A stretch of DNA of 14,332 nucleotides, taken from contig CAKUHP010000033.1 in the NCBI GenBank assembly GCA_934658705.1, forward strand, positions 1 to 14,332, in the 5' to 3' direction. The first letter of the stretch is position 1. Each line of letters opens with the position of its first letter. The notes beneath the pieces were generated by a model. The model made no database searches, was not told the DNA's origin, and saw only the letters and a list, made by a program, of their open reading frames with translations. A program made the position numbers and the translations under genes. Positions 1 to 7,363 of the stretch are shown one piece after another. The stretch is from an uncultured Collinsella sp. Its GTDB lineage: Bacteria; Actinomycetota; Coriobacteriia; Coriobacteriales; Coriobacteriaceae.

Positions 1-993
1 GCCACGGGCGGCACCATCGCATCGACCGAGGACGGCAACGGCCTCTCCCCCGCCCTGACCGGTGAGGAGCTCGCCCAAAGCGTTCCCGAGATCTCGGGGC
101 TCTGCGAACTCGACGTCGTGCAGCCCATGAACATCGACAGCACCAACATGCGCCCCAGCGACTGGATGCGCATCCGCGATGTCATCGTCGATGGCTACGC
201 CGATCACGACGGCTTTGTGGTTCTGCATGGCACGGACACTATGAGCTACACGGCCGCGGCGCTCTCCTACCTTATCCAGGACAGCCCCAAGCCCATCGTG
301 CTCACCGGCTCGCAAAAGCCCATGGGCAATCCTTTCACCGACGCCAAGCTCAACCTGTATCAGAGTCTGCTCTATGCGCTCGACGAGCATTCGCATGACG
401 TCTCGATCGTGTTTGGCGGTGTGGCCATTGCCGGAACGCGCGCCCGCAAGCAGCGCACCATGAGCTTTAACGCGTTTATTAGCGTCAACTATCCGCCCAT
501 CGCCTACATCCGCAACGACCGTATTGTGCGTAACGGGCTTCATGGCACGCACCAAGGCGAAAACCCGGTTCGCTTCTACGACAATATCGACCCGCGCGTG
601 TTTGTGCTTAAGCTCACGCCCGGCGTGAACCCTGGCATTCTGGATGCCCTGGCCGACAGCTACGATGCCGTGATTCTGGAGACCTTTGGCATTGGCGGCA
701 TCCCGGAGTTTGGAGAGTCGGGCGAATCGTTCCAAGAGGCGATCTTCCGTTGGGTCGATTCGGGCCGCACGGTCGTTATGACCACGCAGGTGCCCGAGGA
801 AGGTCTGGACTTGGGCGTCTACGAGGTCGGCCGCGCGTACGCCGATCATCCGGGCATTTTGCGCGGCGACGATATGACCACCGAGACGCTCGTGGCCAAA
901 ACCATGTGGGCACTCGGCCAGTCGCGCGACGCGGCCGAAATCCAGCGCCTGTTCTACAGCCAAGTCAACCACGACCGCATCCCGATGGCGTAA
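1..993 (+). CDS. ansA: Type I L-asparaginase, 5' end cut by window edge
   Basis: The frame is open from base 1 and 330 residues are visible, ending at a TAA. The enzyme hydrolyses L-asparagine to aspartate and ammonia. The visible protein begins with ATGGTIAS, the first catalytic-threonine motif of asparaginases, so only a handful of N-terminal residues lie outside the window. The second signature, VVLHGTDTMSYTAAALSYL (bases 217-273), carries the catalytic Thr-Asp pair. The conserved VLTGSQKPMG follows, and GDDMTTETLVAKTMW near the C-terminus matches the GGADMTVEATLTKL region of E. coli AnsA. The overall length and motif order fit the cytoplasmic type I family. No signal peptide can be judged because the N-terminus is missing. 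No convincing terminator follows the stop. The family assignment is firm; the choice of symbol over ansB rests on remembered similarity. Confidence 0.9.
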   Translation, partial: ATGGTIASTEDGNGLSPALTGEELAQSVPEISGLCELDVVQPMNIDSTNMRPSDWMRIRDVIVDGYADHDGFVVLHGTDTMSYTAAALSYLIQDSPKPIVLTGSQKPMGNPFTDAKLNLYQSLLYALDEHSHDVSIVFGGVAIAGTRARKQRTMSFNAFISVNYPPIAYIRNDRIVRNGLHGTHQGENPVRFYDNIDPRVFVLKLTPGVNPGILDALADSYDAVILETFGIGGIPEFGESGESFQEAIFRWVDSGRTVVMTTQVPEEGLDLGVYEVGRAYADHPGILRGDDMTTETLVAKTMWALGQSRDAAEIQRLFYSQVNHDRIPMA

Positions 994-1050
994 TCCCAAG
1001 GGCAGATCCGCGTATCGCAGTCTCAAACGGCAGGTGGTCCCCCTCGGGAC

Positions 1051-1157
1051 GTGCAAAAAACGGAGTATTCTGCAATTTTCCGGACGGAGACACCATATCG
1101 GCTGACTTTTAGGCGAGCTTTTAGCGTGAAAAGGCCGTCTTATAAATAGTTATTCCT
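1051..1157 (-). ncRNA. Candidate small RNA from the orphan promoter
   Basis: This is an inference. A transcript from the promoter at 1164-1192 would run about 105 nt and reach a run of six U (complement of 1055-1060) preceded by a weak CGGA...UCCG stem (complement of 1061-1082). The interval holds only a trivial 6-codon reading frame. The U-run with a short stem could end transcription, but the stem is only 4 bp, so read-through into an antisense transcript of the asparaginase 3' end is equally possible. No known RNA family is recognised. Confidence 0.25.
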
Positions 1158-1163
1158 CATTTT

Positions 1164-1192
1164 TTATTAGTGTGTGGATTAACTAGTGTCAA
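1164..1192 (-). promoter_or_regulatory. Consensus-like sigma-70 promoter, leftward
   Basis: Read on the minus strand, a perfect -35 TTGACA (1192-1187) is followed after exactly 17 bp by TAATAA (1169-1164), a 5/6 match to the -10 consensus. This is the strongest promoter-like sequence seen in the window. It points away from the XRE gene and toward the 3' end of the asparaginase gene, and no protein gene lies downstream on that strand. Transcription would start near 1157. Confidence 0.55.
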
Positions 1193-1314
1193 AAACACAA
1201 AGCAAGCCGTTTGAACCGCCATCTAGGGGCGAACAGGTGCTGAATACTCGCGATTTTGCACATCGCAGCCAGGGGGACCTGCCCAAAGAGTGCCAAATTG
1301 CACCGAAGGATGTC

Positions 1315-1533
1315 CTATTCGATACCCTCGAGAAGCTCTGACACCGTCATGCCGAGTGCGGGCGCAATCTTAAATAGAATCTTGAGCGTGAAATTTGCCG
1401 TCCCGCCTTCGATCTGGTCGAGATAGGGGCGGCTAATTCCTGCTGCCACGCAAAAATCGACCTTGGAGATACCAAGGCCTTCACGCTTTTGCTCGACTCG
1501 CTCGCCAAGAATCTGTTTCGCACGTTCATCCAT
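1315..1533 (-). CDS. Small XRE/Cro-CI-type HTH transcriptional regulator
   Basis: The protein is 72 residues and almost entirely one helix-turn-helix domain. After MDERAKQILGERVEQKREGL comes ISKVDFCVAAGISRPYLDQI, where the recognition helix falls around GISRPYLDQIEGG, followed by the conserved LKILFKIAPALGMTVSELL tail of the Cro/CI family. There is no additional effector or toxin domain, so it probably acts as a dimeric repressor. I chose the ATG at 1533. An in-frame TTG at 1557 would add eight residues but lies only 5 bp from the palindrome and would leave almost no leader. Neither start has a clear Shine-Dalgarno sequence. The gene diverges from the unknown gene at 1610 across the palindrome at 1562-1587, which suggests autoregulation and control of that neighbour. 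An antitoxin role is possible but unproven. Confidence 0.8.
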   Translation of the reverse strand: MDERAKQILGERVEQKREGLGISKVDFCVAAGISRPYLDQIEGGTANFTLKILFKIAPALGMTVSELLEGIE

Positions 1534-1561
1534 GCAAACGAGTTTGAAATGGCGCAAAACA

Positions 1562-1587
1562 AAAACGTAAACTATAGTTTACGTTTT
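1562..1587. promoter_or_regulatory. Perfect 26-bp palindromic operator between divergent genes
   Basis: Two 13-bp half-sites (AAAACGTAAACTA and its exact complement) meet without a spacer. The centre contains TATAGT on both strands (1573-1578 on +, 1576-1571 on -), which can serve as overlapping -10 boxes. For the + gene, TTGAAA at 1544-1549 with 18 bp to TAAACT at 1568-1573 is an alternative promoter. Repressor bound here would block both divergent promoters. The adjacent XRE protein is the natural candidate ligand; that link is inferred. Confidence 0.65.
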
Positions 1588-1609
1588 GCCGAATACACAG
1601 GAGTTTTCT

Positions 1610-1999
1610 ATGCCGGGTTCTTCGATTTACGTACGGCGCGCAGATTGCCGCCGGCGCGACACGCCGATTGCTCTTGTCGTTATCGAGGCCGACCAGCTCA
1701 CGCCCGACGAGCGCACGGCCTTCACGCTGTTATCGAGTCGCGTTGGCGCGGCACTTCTCCCCAGCCCAAAGCAGGACGAATTTGCGGCCCTCTGCCGACA
1801 GCACGGCCGCGCATTCGACCAGACCGCCGTTATCGCCACCACGCAGCATGGCCTTCCCTTGCTGCTAGAAGCTGCCGTCGCCCTCACGCTTCGCGGCGCG
1901 GGATACGAAAACGAGGCCGCCGCCGACGTGGTCTTTAAACCACGATCGAGCGGCGGCCTCGCAGCAGCCATCGAATATGCTTGCAGGCTCGTTGCCTAA
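1610..1999 (+). CDS. Unrecognised 129-residue protein, divergent from XRE regulator
   Basis: I do not recognise the family. The ATG at 1610 is chosen because CAGGAG (1598-1603) sits at ribosome-binding distance; an in-frame start at 1586 lies inside the palindrome and is unlikely. The protein is soluble, with an Arg-rich N-terminus (YVRRADCRRRD), a predicted beta strand (IALVVIEADQL), an acidic helical part (TPDERTAFTLLSSRVGAAL), then AVIATTQHGLPLLLEAAVALTLRGAGYENEAA and a C-terminal AAAIEYACRLVA helix. There is no signal peptide, membrane segment or metal-binding cysteine cluster. It ends 9 bp before the convergent DUF1648 gene stop. Its place opposite a small XRE gene sharing one operator suggests it is that regulator's target. 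A toxin-like or accessory role is conceivable, but no motif supports it. Confidence 0.65.
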   Translation: MPGSSIYVRRADCRRRDTPIALVVIEADQLTPDERTAFTLLSSRVGAALLPSPKQDEFAALCRQHGRAFDQTAVIATTQHGLPLLLEAAVALTLRGAGYENEAAADVVFKPRSSGGLAAAIEYACRLVA

Positions 2000-2008
2000 A
2001 GGGACAAG

Positions 2009-2392
2009 CTAGAATCCCAGTCCAAAGCCCGTGCCAGTAATTGCCGAATACATAAAGTAGACGTTAATCACATTGAGAAACACGCCCGTGATGCAGCCGT
2101 TGCGCAGATAACGCTCACACGTTAGTCGCGCCATCACAGCAGAGTCGTCGTTGTTCTTAGCCTGACGACCGGCGGTAAAGTACGTCGCCACGCCGAGCAG
2201 CAGGTTGAGCACCGGCAGCGCCAGCAGCTCGTAGCTCTTGCCCCAGCGCGTTGCCTCGCCAGCGGCGTTGAACTTCGTTGCCACCTCGGGTCCAATGTTG
2301 GGAAGGACGCACGCCGCAACCACGAGCGGAAGCACCGCGAGCACGAGCAGCGCGATGCCCATATAGCCGGCCTTTTTTCCATATTTGAACAT
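2009..2392 (-). CDS. DUF1648 (SdpI N-terminal-like) membrane protein
   Basis: The 127-residue protein has about three hydrophobic segments: residues ~10-30 (MGIALLVLAVLPLVVAACVL), ~55-73 (LLALPVLNLLLGVATYF) and ~98-118 (NGCITGVFLNVINVYFMYSA). Between the first two lies LPNIGPEVATKFNAAGEATR, which matches the DUF1648 signature of a proline turn followed by FNaaGe and a Trp-Gly. This domain is found alone or at the N-terminus of SdpI immunity-type proteins; its biochemical role is not established. The start has an AAGGA 11-12 nt upstream. It begins 11 bp after the ychF stop codon, so the two are probably co-transcribed, although no functional connection is known. It is too short to be a full SdpI homologue. 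Confidence 0.7.
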   Translation of the reverse strand: MFKYGKKAGYMGIALLVLAVLPLVVAACVLPNIGPEVATKFNAAGEATRWGKSYELLALPVLNLLLGVATYFTAGRQAKNNDDSAVMARLTCERYLRNGCITGVFLNVINVYFMYSAITGTGFGLGF

Positions 2393-2403
2393 ATGCGTCG
2401 TCC

Positions 2404-3480
<1,077 letters not shown>

Positions 3481-3593
3481 GACAGCTCCTTTTGGTACAA
3501 GTATTTCAAACTGCATAAGTATAGCGCCGCCGCAGCATCCGGGCGAACCCAGACACCACGGCGGCGCAAATGAAGCAGAGATTCGGTCGCTAG

Positions 3594-4847
3594 CTAGTCT
3601 GCGAGCTTCTCCACTTGGTCGAGCATCTTGTCGAGCTTCGCCTTTGCCTCTGCCTTGACCTTCTCGGCCTCTTCGTGAGCCTTGGCCTTCTGGGCGGCCT
3701 TTTCCTCGGCTTCGGGATCGACGACGACCAGGTTGGACGCATCGTGCTCAACGAGCTTGAGCGCATGCTCGGGGCAAACCTTGACGCAGGCGCCGCAGCC
3801 CAGGCAGTACGTGGACTCCAGCGCAAAGCGGCCGCTTCCCACCAGATCGCAGGCAAACGTGGGGCACACGTTGACGCACTCGCCGCACGACGTGCACTTA
3901 TCAAAATCGCACTCCGGTGTTGCCACCTGCATATTCTGGGCAAGCTCGGGGTGATTCTGCAGCGTCGAGAGCACCAGCTGGCGCCCGTGCGTCAGCGTAC
4001 GGCGGCGCTTGGTCGTCGTGGTGCCGCACATGGTGTTGAGCGTGCGCTCAAGCTGGGTAATCTGGTGACGATGAGCCTTCAGCTTCTGCGTCACCGATGC
4101 CAGTGCCGCCGTTGCCGGGTTGAGCTTGGTCACGGTCAAGCCTGTGGTGCGGGCGATCTTTTCCATGTACTCTTTGCGCTCGTACTCGCGGCGCTTATGG
4201 CACTTGAGGCTCTTGGGGTCGACCTCCAAGCCCATGCCCGTACCGGCCCACTCCTCGGCAGTAGCGATAGCCTCGCCCAGAATGTCCTCGCCACCGGTGT
4301 TGCGGCACTTATCGCAAACGCCCAGCGGCAGGTACACGCTCACGTTGGGATAGTCGGCAAGTACCGAGAACCAGGTCTCGGCCGTAATATCGCCTACGCA
4401 GGCGACGACGACCTCGTTCTCGCGCGGCATGCGCTTAAGGGCGCGCGTGCAGGTAACATAGGCGGTCTCGTGGCTCGTGGCCGCCGAGACAATATCGTCG
4501 TAGAGGTTTTTGGGCGCCAGGCGCGGCGAGATAATCGCCTCGGTCGGGCAAGCGGCGGCGCACAGGCCGCATTTGCGGCAGGTGTCGAGAATCTCGATAG
4601 CGTCTTCCTCGACCTCGATGGCGTTGACCGGGCACACGTCCATGCACGCGGTGCAGCCGCTCTTCTCGTTTTTGCAGGCCAGGCACGGAATGGTGTTTCC
4701 GCGCGGGCGCTCCTTGTAGTCGGCAGGGTTCCACTGCGGTGCCGACGGATCGAGCGCGTCGGTCACGCCGCCAAGCGGGTCTTTAAAGAAATCCAAGCCC
4801 TTGCTGATCTCGATAATGTCATCAAACAGATCGTGTTCCTGCGCCAT
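3594..4847 (-). CDS. Multi-cluster 4Fe-4S protein with C-terminal coiled coil
   Basis: The protein is 417 residues. An N-terminal ferredoxin-like unit carries C55-x2-C58, CTACMDVCP (C65, C68, C72) and CRKCGLCAAACP (C90, C93, C96, C100). A middle region of ~200 residues has isolated cysteines (C133, C150, C178, C181, C216), including GVCDKCRNTGGED. A second 2[4Fe-4S] unit has CTSCGECVNVCP (C318-C328) and CLGCGACVKVCP (C348-C358). It ends in a Lys/Ala/Glu-rich coiled coil (~379-415). The start at 4847 follows GGGAGGGG by 6 nt. There is no signal peptide or membrane segment, so it is probably a cytoplasmic electron carrier or an electron-transfer subunit. The gene downstream of which it sits is a dehydrogenase, but 151 bp separate them. 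The partner enzyme is unknown, and I do not recognise the middle region. Confidence 0.8.
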   Translation of the reverse strand: MAQEHDLFDDIIEISKGLDFFKDPLGGVTDALDPSAPQWNPADYKERPRGNTIPCLACKNEKSGCTACMDVCPVNAIEVEEDAIEILDTCRKCGLCAAACPTEAIISPRLAPKNLYDDIVSAATSHETAYVTCTRALKRMPRENEVVVACVGDITAETWFSVLADYPNVSVYLPLGVCDKCRNTGGEDILGEAIATAEEWAGTGMGLEVDPKSLKCHKRREYERKEYMEKIARTTGLTVTKLNPATAALASVTQKLKAHRHQITQLERTLNTMCGTTTTKRRRTLTHGRQLVLSTLQNHPELAQNMQVATPECDFDKCTSCGECVNVCPTFACDLVGSGRFALESTYCLGCGACVKVCPEHALKLVEHDASNLVVVDPEAEEKAAQKAKAHEEAEKVKAEAKAKLDKMLDQVEKLAD

Positions 4848-4998
4848 GCGCGGCCCCTCCCTGAGCAGTGCAAACAAGCAAGTGATAATGATACGCCATC
4901 GGCCCACGCCTCGGGCAAATTCCATGCGGCGCATCTTTGCGGCAAATAGCCTATGGTCTATCGCCGCCTCGATTGCACAAGGCCAATCAAGTGCCAAG

Positions 4999-6066
4999 CT
5001 ATGCCTCGCGCATGAGCTGCACGAGCTTTTGTTTGGTCACCTTGGCCTGCTCGTTGGCCATATTGCGCTCGTTCTTAAAAGTTGCGTCCGCAACACTCTG
5101 CAGGTCGGCATCGGAAATCTCGCCAAGGCCCAGCTCCTCGAGCGTCGTCGGCAGGCCGACACGCTGGCAAAACTCAAGCACCTGGTCAAGCTCGGGCGCG
5201 CGCTCCAAGCGCAGCTGAACCAGCAGACCAAATGCCACGGCCTCGCCATGCATGGCCTTGCACTCGGGCAGAATCGTCAGGCCGTTGGCAATGGCATGCG
5301 CCAGCGCCAAGCCGCCGCTCTCAAAGCCAACGCCCGAAAGCAGAATGTTGCACTCGATCAGACGTTCAACGGCTGGTGACATGCGGCCCTTCTTGAGGTC
5401 ACGCTTAGCAGCGACACCGCACTCCATAAGCGTGTCGTAGCAAGCGCGGGCTGCAACCAAAGCCAAGTGCCCCGGCGTACCACCATGCTCGTTAGTGCCC
5501 CGCGCCATAACGCACGAGCGGGCCTCGAAGTACGTTGCCAGCGCATCGCCCATGCCGGCAACCGTCATGCGCAACGGCGCCGCGGCGACCACGTCGGTAT
5601 CAACCACGACCAGGTCAGGGTTCTTCGCAAGCGCCAGATAGTAGTCAAACGACCCATCTTCGTGATACAGCACCGAAATCGCGCTGCACGGACCGTCCAT
5701 CGATGCCGCCGTGGGGCACACGCACAGCGGAAGTTCGGCAAAATGCGCAACGGCCTTGGCGATATCGAGCATCTTGCCACCACCGATACCCACCACCATG
5801 TCGCAATACTCAGCCTGGGCTTCCTTAGCCATTTCGACAACGGCCTCTTCCGTACACGGACCGTCATAAATCTTAAAGAACGGCTCGCTTAGGTCTTCAT
5901 CCAGAAATCCATCGACGATCTGCCTGCACAGCCGATCCTCGGTGCCCTGGTCAAACAAGACATAGGCAGCGCAGCCCAACCATGACAAATACCTGCCCTG
6001 ACGCGAAAGTTCGCCCGGCCCCTGAACATACCGGCCGGGACCGCCATAAACCATAGGAAGCGCCAT
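4999..6066 (-). CDS. Divergent glycerol-dehydrogenase-family (GldA-like) metal-dependent dehydrogenase
   Basis: The protein is 355 residues. It has the NAD-binding GIGGGKMLDIAKA (residues 93-105), CPTAASMDGPCSAISVLY (residues 117-134), and the three expected metal ligands D174 (GMGDALATYFEA), H258 (LALAHAIANGL) and H273 (AMHGEAVAFG). It is a clear paralogue of the adjacent gene at 6178, roughly half identical by eye over the core. The residue after the substrate-site Asp124 is Gly where the neighbour has Ala, and the N-terminal Rossmann part diverges most. Likely chemistry is NAD(H)-dependent oxidation or reduction of glycerol, dihydroxyacetone or a similar small polyol; the actual substrate is uncertain. 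A terminator separates it from the upstream gldA, and an inverted repeat at 6097-6127 lies in its leader, so it is probably regulated separately. Confidence 0.85.
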   Translation of the reverse strand: MALPMVYGGPGRYVQGPGELSRQGRYLSWLGCAAYVLFDQGTEDRLCRQIVDGFLDEDLSEPFFKIYDGPCTEEAVVEMAKEAQAEYCDMVVGIGGGKMLDIAKAVAHFAELPLCVCPTAASMDGPCSAISVLYHEDGSFDYYLALAKNPDLVVVDTDVVAAAPLRMTVAGMGDALATYFEARSCVMARGTNEHGGTPGHLALVAARACYDTLMECGVAAKRDLKKGRMSPAVERLIECNILLSGVGFESGGLALAHAIANGLTILPECKAMHGEAVAFGLLVQLRLERAPELDQVLEFCQRVGLPTTLEELGLGEISDADLQSVADATFKNERNMANEQAKVTKQKLVQLMREA

Positions 6067-6096
6067 ACGAGAATCCGCCCTTCATCAAACAACGAT

Positions 6097-6127
6097 TGGT
6101 GCAAAGTAACCTGACCTCTTTGCACCA
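6097..6127 (-). promoter_or_regulatory. Inverted-repeat operator candidate before the GldA-like gene
   Basis: Perfect 10-bp arms TGGTGCAAAG (6097-6106) and CTTTGCACCA (6118-6127) are separated by 11 bp, giving a 21-bp centre-to-centre distance, about two helical turns. It lies 30 bp upstream of the ATG at 6066 and downstream of the gldA terminator. On the minus strand a weak promoter, TTGCTA (6134-6129) 17 bp from GTTACT (6111-6106), would overlap it. The geometry suits a dimeric repressor or activator. The regulator is not encoded nearby in this window. Confidence 0.5.
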
Positions 6128-6131
6128 TAGC

Positions 6132-6165
6132 AAAAAGGGCAAAGCCATCTGCTGGCTTTGCCCTT
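6132..6165 (-). terminator. Intrinsic terminator of gldA (6178-7278)
   Basis: A perfect 13-bp stem (6135-6147 with 6153-6165) with a 5-nt loop is followed on the minus strand by five U (complement of 6132-6136). It begins 12 bp after the gldA stop codon. This is a textbook Rho-independent terminator, so the downstream dehydrogenase at 4999-6066 needs its own promoter. Confidence 0.85.
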
Positions 6166-6177
6166 CCTTACCTTAGT

Positions 6178-7278
6178 TTACTCATCCATGAGGTAGTAGT
6201 GACCCAGTGCGTCGGCGCCCAGAATGGCGTTTGCGACCATCTCGGGCGTCACCTCAAACGGCATGTTGCACATGGTGTCCTCGGGTGCACAGGCGGCCTC
6301 GGCAACGATCAAGGCCTGCTCGCGCGTAAGCTCGGCCACGCCAAGCTCCTTCATCGTAACCGGCAGGCCCAGCTCAATGCAGAAGCCCAAGACTTCCTCG
6401 AGCTTCTCGGTCGGGGCATCCTCGAGCACCAGCTGAACGAGCGTACCAAAGGCAACCTTCTCGCCGTGGTACATGCCGTGGCACTCGGGCAGCAGCGTCA
6501 GGCCGTTGTGAATGGCGTGCGCGGCAGCAAGGCCGGAACTCTCAAAGCCAATACCGGAGAGCAGCGTGTTGGCCTCGATGATATGCTCGACGGCAGGCGT
6601 CAGAGCACCCTTCTCCAGGGCGACCTTGGCCTTGACGCCATCGGCCATGAGCGTCTCGTAGCAGAGCTTGGCGAGCGCCAGGCCGGCCATACCGCCCTTG
6701 CCGCCAGCACAGGTACCGCCGTCGGCATCATGCGTCGCCTGAGCCTCAAAGTAGGTTGCGAGCGCGTCACCCATGCCCGCCACCGTCAGGCGCACCGGGC
6801 TTGCGGCGATGACCGTGGTGTCCATAAGGACGATATTGGGGTTCGCCTTAAGGAACAGGTACTTGTCGAACTGGCCGTCATCGGTGTAGAGCACCGAGAG
6901 CGCCGAGCACGGGGCATCGGTCGAAGCGATGGTGGGGCAAATGATGACCGGAGACTCCAGGTAGTAGGCAACAGCCTTCGCGGTGTCGAGGATCTTGCCG
7001 CCACCGACGCCGACGATGATGTCGCAGCCGTTGTCGCGTGCGAGCGCCACCAGGCGATCGACCTCGCCCTTGGAGCACTCACCGTTAAAGTCCTCAAACA
7101 GCAGCTCGGCCTTGGTCTCGGCAAAGCCGCCCTCAATCTTGGCACCGACGCGCTTCTTGCCCGAAGGCGTCACGATGACGAGGGCTTTGCCACCGAGCGG
7201 CTCAACATAGGAGCCAAGCTTGGCGAGCTCGCCCGGGCCCTGGATATACTTGCTGGGGCTATTGAAAATTGCAGCCAT
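6178..7278 (-). CDS. gldA: Glycerol dehydrogenase
   Basis: The protein is 366 residues, the normal length for GldA. It begins with FNSPSKYIQGPGELAKLG, typical of the family, and has GVGGGKILDTAKA (residues 90-102) for NAD binding. STDAPCSALSVLY includes the substrate-site Asp121. Metal ligands are D171, H254 (GLAAAHAIHNGL) and H271 (MYHGEKVAFG), matching the Asp/His/His positions of the Bacillus enzyme. It catalyses NAD-dependent interconversion of glycerol and dihydroxyacetone in the cytoplasm. The upstream Fe-type dehydrogenase ends in a terminator only 22 bp before this start, so its promoter must overlap that hairpin unless read-through supplies it. Shine-Dalgarno complementarity is weak (GAATGGGA). 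A strong terminator follows. With its paralogue at 4999-6066 it forms a tandem pair. Confidence 0.92.
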   Translation of the reverse strand: MAAIFNSPSKYIQGPGELAKLGSYVEPLGGKALVIVTPSGKKRVGAKIEGGFAETKAELLFEDFNGECSKGEVDRLVALARDNGCDIIVGVGGGKILDTAKAVAYYLESPVIICPTIASTDAPCSALSVLYTDDGQFDKYLFLKANPNIVLMDTTVIAASPVRLTVAGMGDALATYFEAQATHDADGGTCAGGKGGMAGLALAKLCYETLMADGVKAKVALEKGALTPAVEHIIEANTLLSGIGFESSGLAAAHAIHNGLTLLPECHGMYHGEKVAFGTLVQLVLEDAPTEKLEEVLGFCIELGLPVTMKELGVAELTREQALIVAEAACAPEDTMCNMPFEVTPEMVANAILGADALGHYYLMDE

Positions 7279-7300
7279 ATCTATCCCATTCTCTATAGCT

Positions 7301-7340
7301 AAAAAGAAAAGGAGCTCCGTACAACTATGTGCGGAGCCCC
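7301..7340 (-). terminator. Intrinsic terminator of the Fe-type dehydrogenase gene
   Basis: On the minus strand GGGGCTCCG (7340-7332) pairs with CGGAGCTCC (7319-7311) with one G-U pair and a 12-nt loop, followed by TTTTCTTTTT (complement of 7301-7310). It starts 23 bp after the stop at 7364 and ends only 22 bp before the gldA start codon, so it doubles as the gldA upstream region. TTGTAC in the loop and 3' stem base lies 17 bp from TAGCTA, a poor but possible gldA promoter. Confidence 0.75.
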
Positions 7341-7363
7341 CTCATCACGATAATGAGCGTCGA

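Larger units (their letters stand above)
1051..1261. repeat. Degenerate inverted-repeat (MITE-like) element
   Basis: The left arm at 1051-1074 (GTGCAAAAAACGGAGTATTC...) and the reverse complement of 1238-1261 agree at 19 of 24 positions, sharing GTGCAAAA and GAGTATTC-GCA. The enclosed ~160 bp is much more AT-rich than its surroundings and holds a consensus-like minus-strand promoter, but no ORF of note. It fills most of the convergent gap between the asparaginase gene and the XRE regulator. The arm resembles the end of the element at 14102-14321 (GCAAAAAA followed by GAGTA), so the two may be relatives. No target-site duplication is evident. The element could also be a structured transcript rather than a transposable remnant. 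Confidence 0.4.

Noticed and set aside
1037..1050. Short GTCCC-CCTC-GGGAC hairpin as asparaginase terminator
   Set aside because: Five-bp stem followed by GTGCAAAAAA, with no U-run on the plus strand.
3481..3516. Upstream ATG start for ychF
   Set aside because: It adds 12 residues not typical of YchF; the GTG at 3480 has AAGGAG at proper distance and gives the family N-terminus.
3524..3567. Possible terminator between the 4Fe-4S gene and ychF (GCGCCGCC / GGCGGCGC)
   Set aside because: The stem is perfect over 8 bp, but the loop is 28 nt and there is no U-run on the minus strand, so termination cannot be claimed.
3615..4949. 444-codon plus-strand frame opposite the 4Fe-4S gene
   Set aside because: Antisense shadow; the minus strand carries the cysteine motifs.
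4848..4997. N-terminal extension of the 4Fe-4S protein from an ATG at 4997
   Set aside because: The extension has no family support, and the ATG at 4847 has a strong GGGAGGGG site.
6199..7302. 367-codon plus-strand frame opposite gldA
   Set aside because: Antisense shadow of a clear GldA gene.
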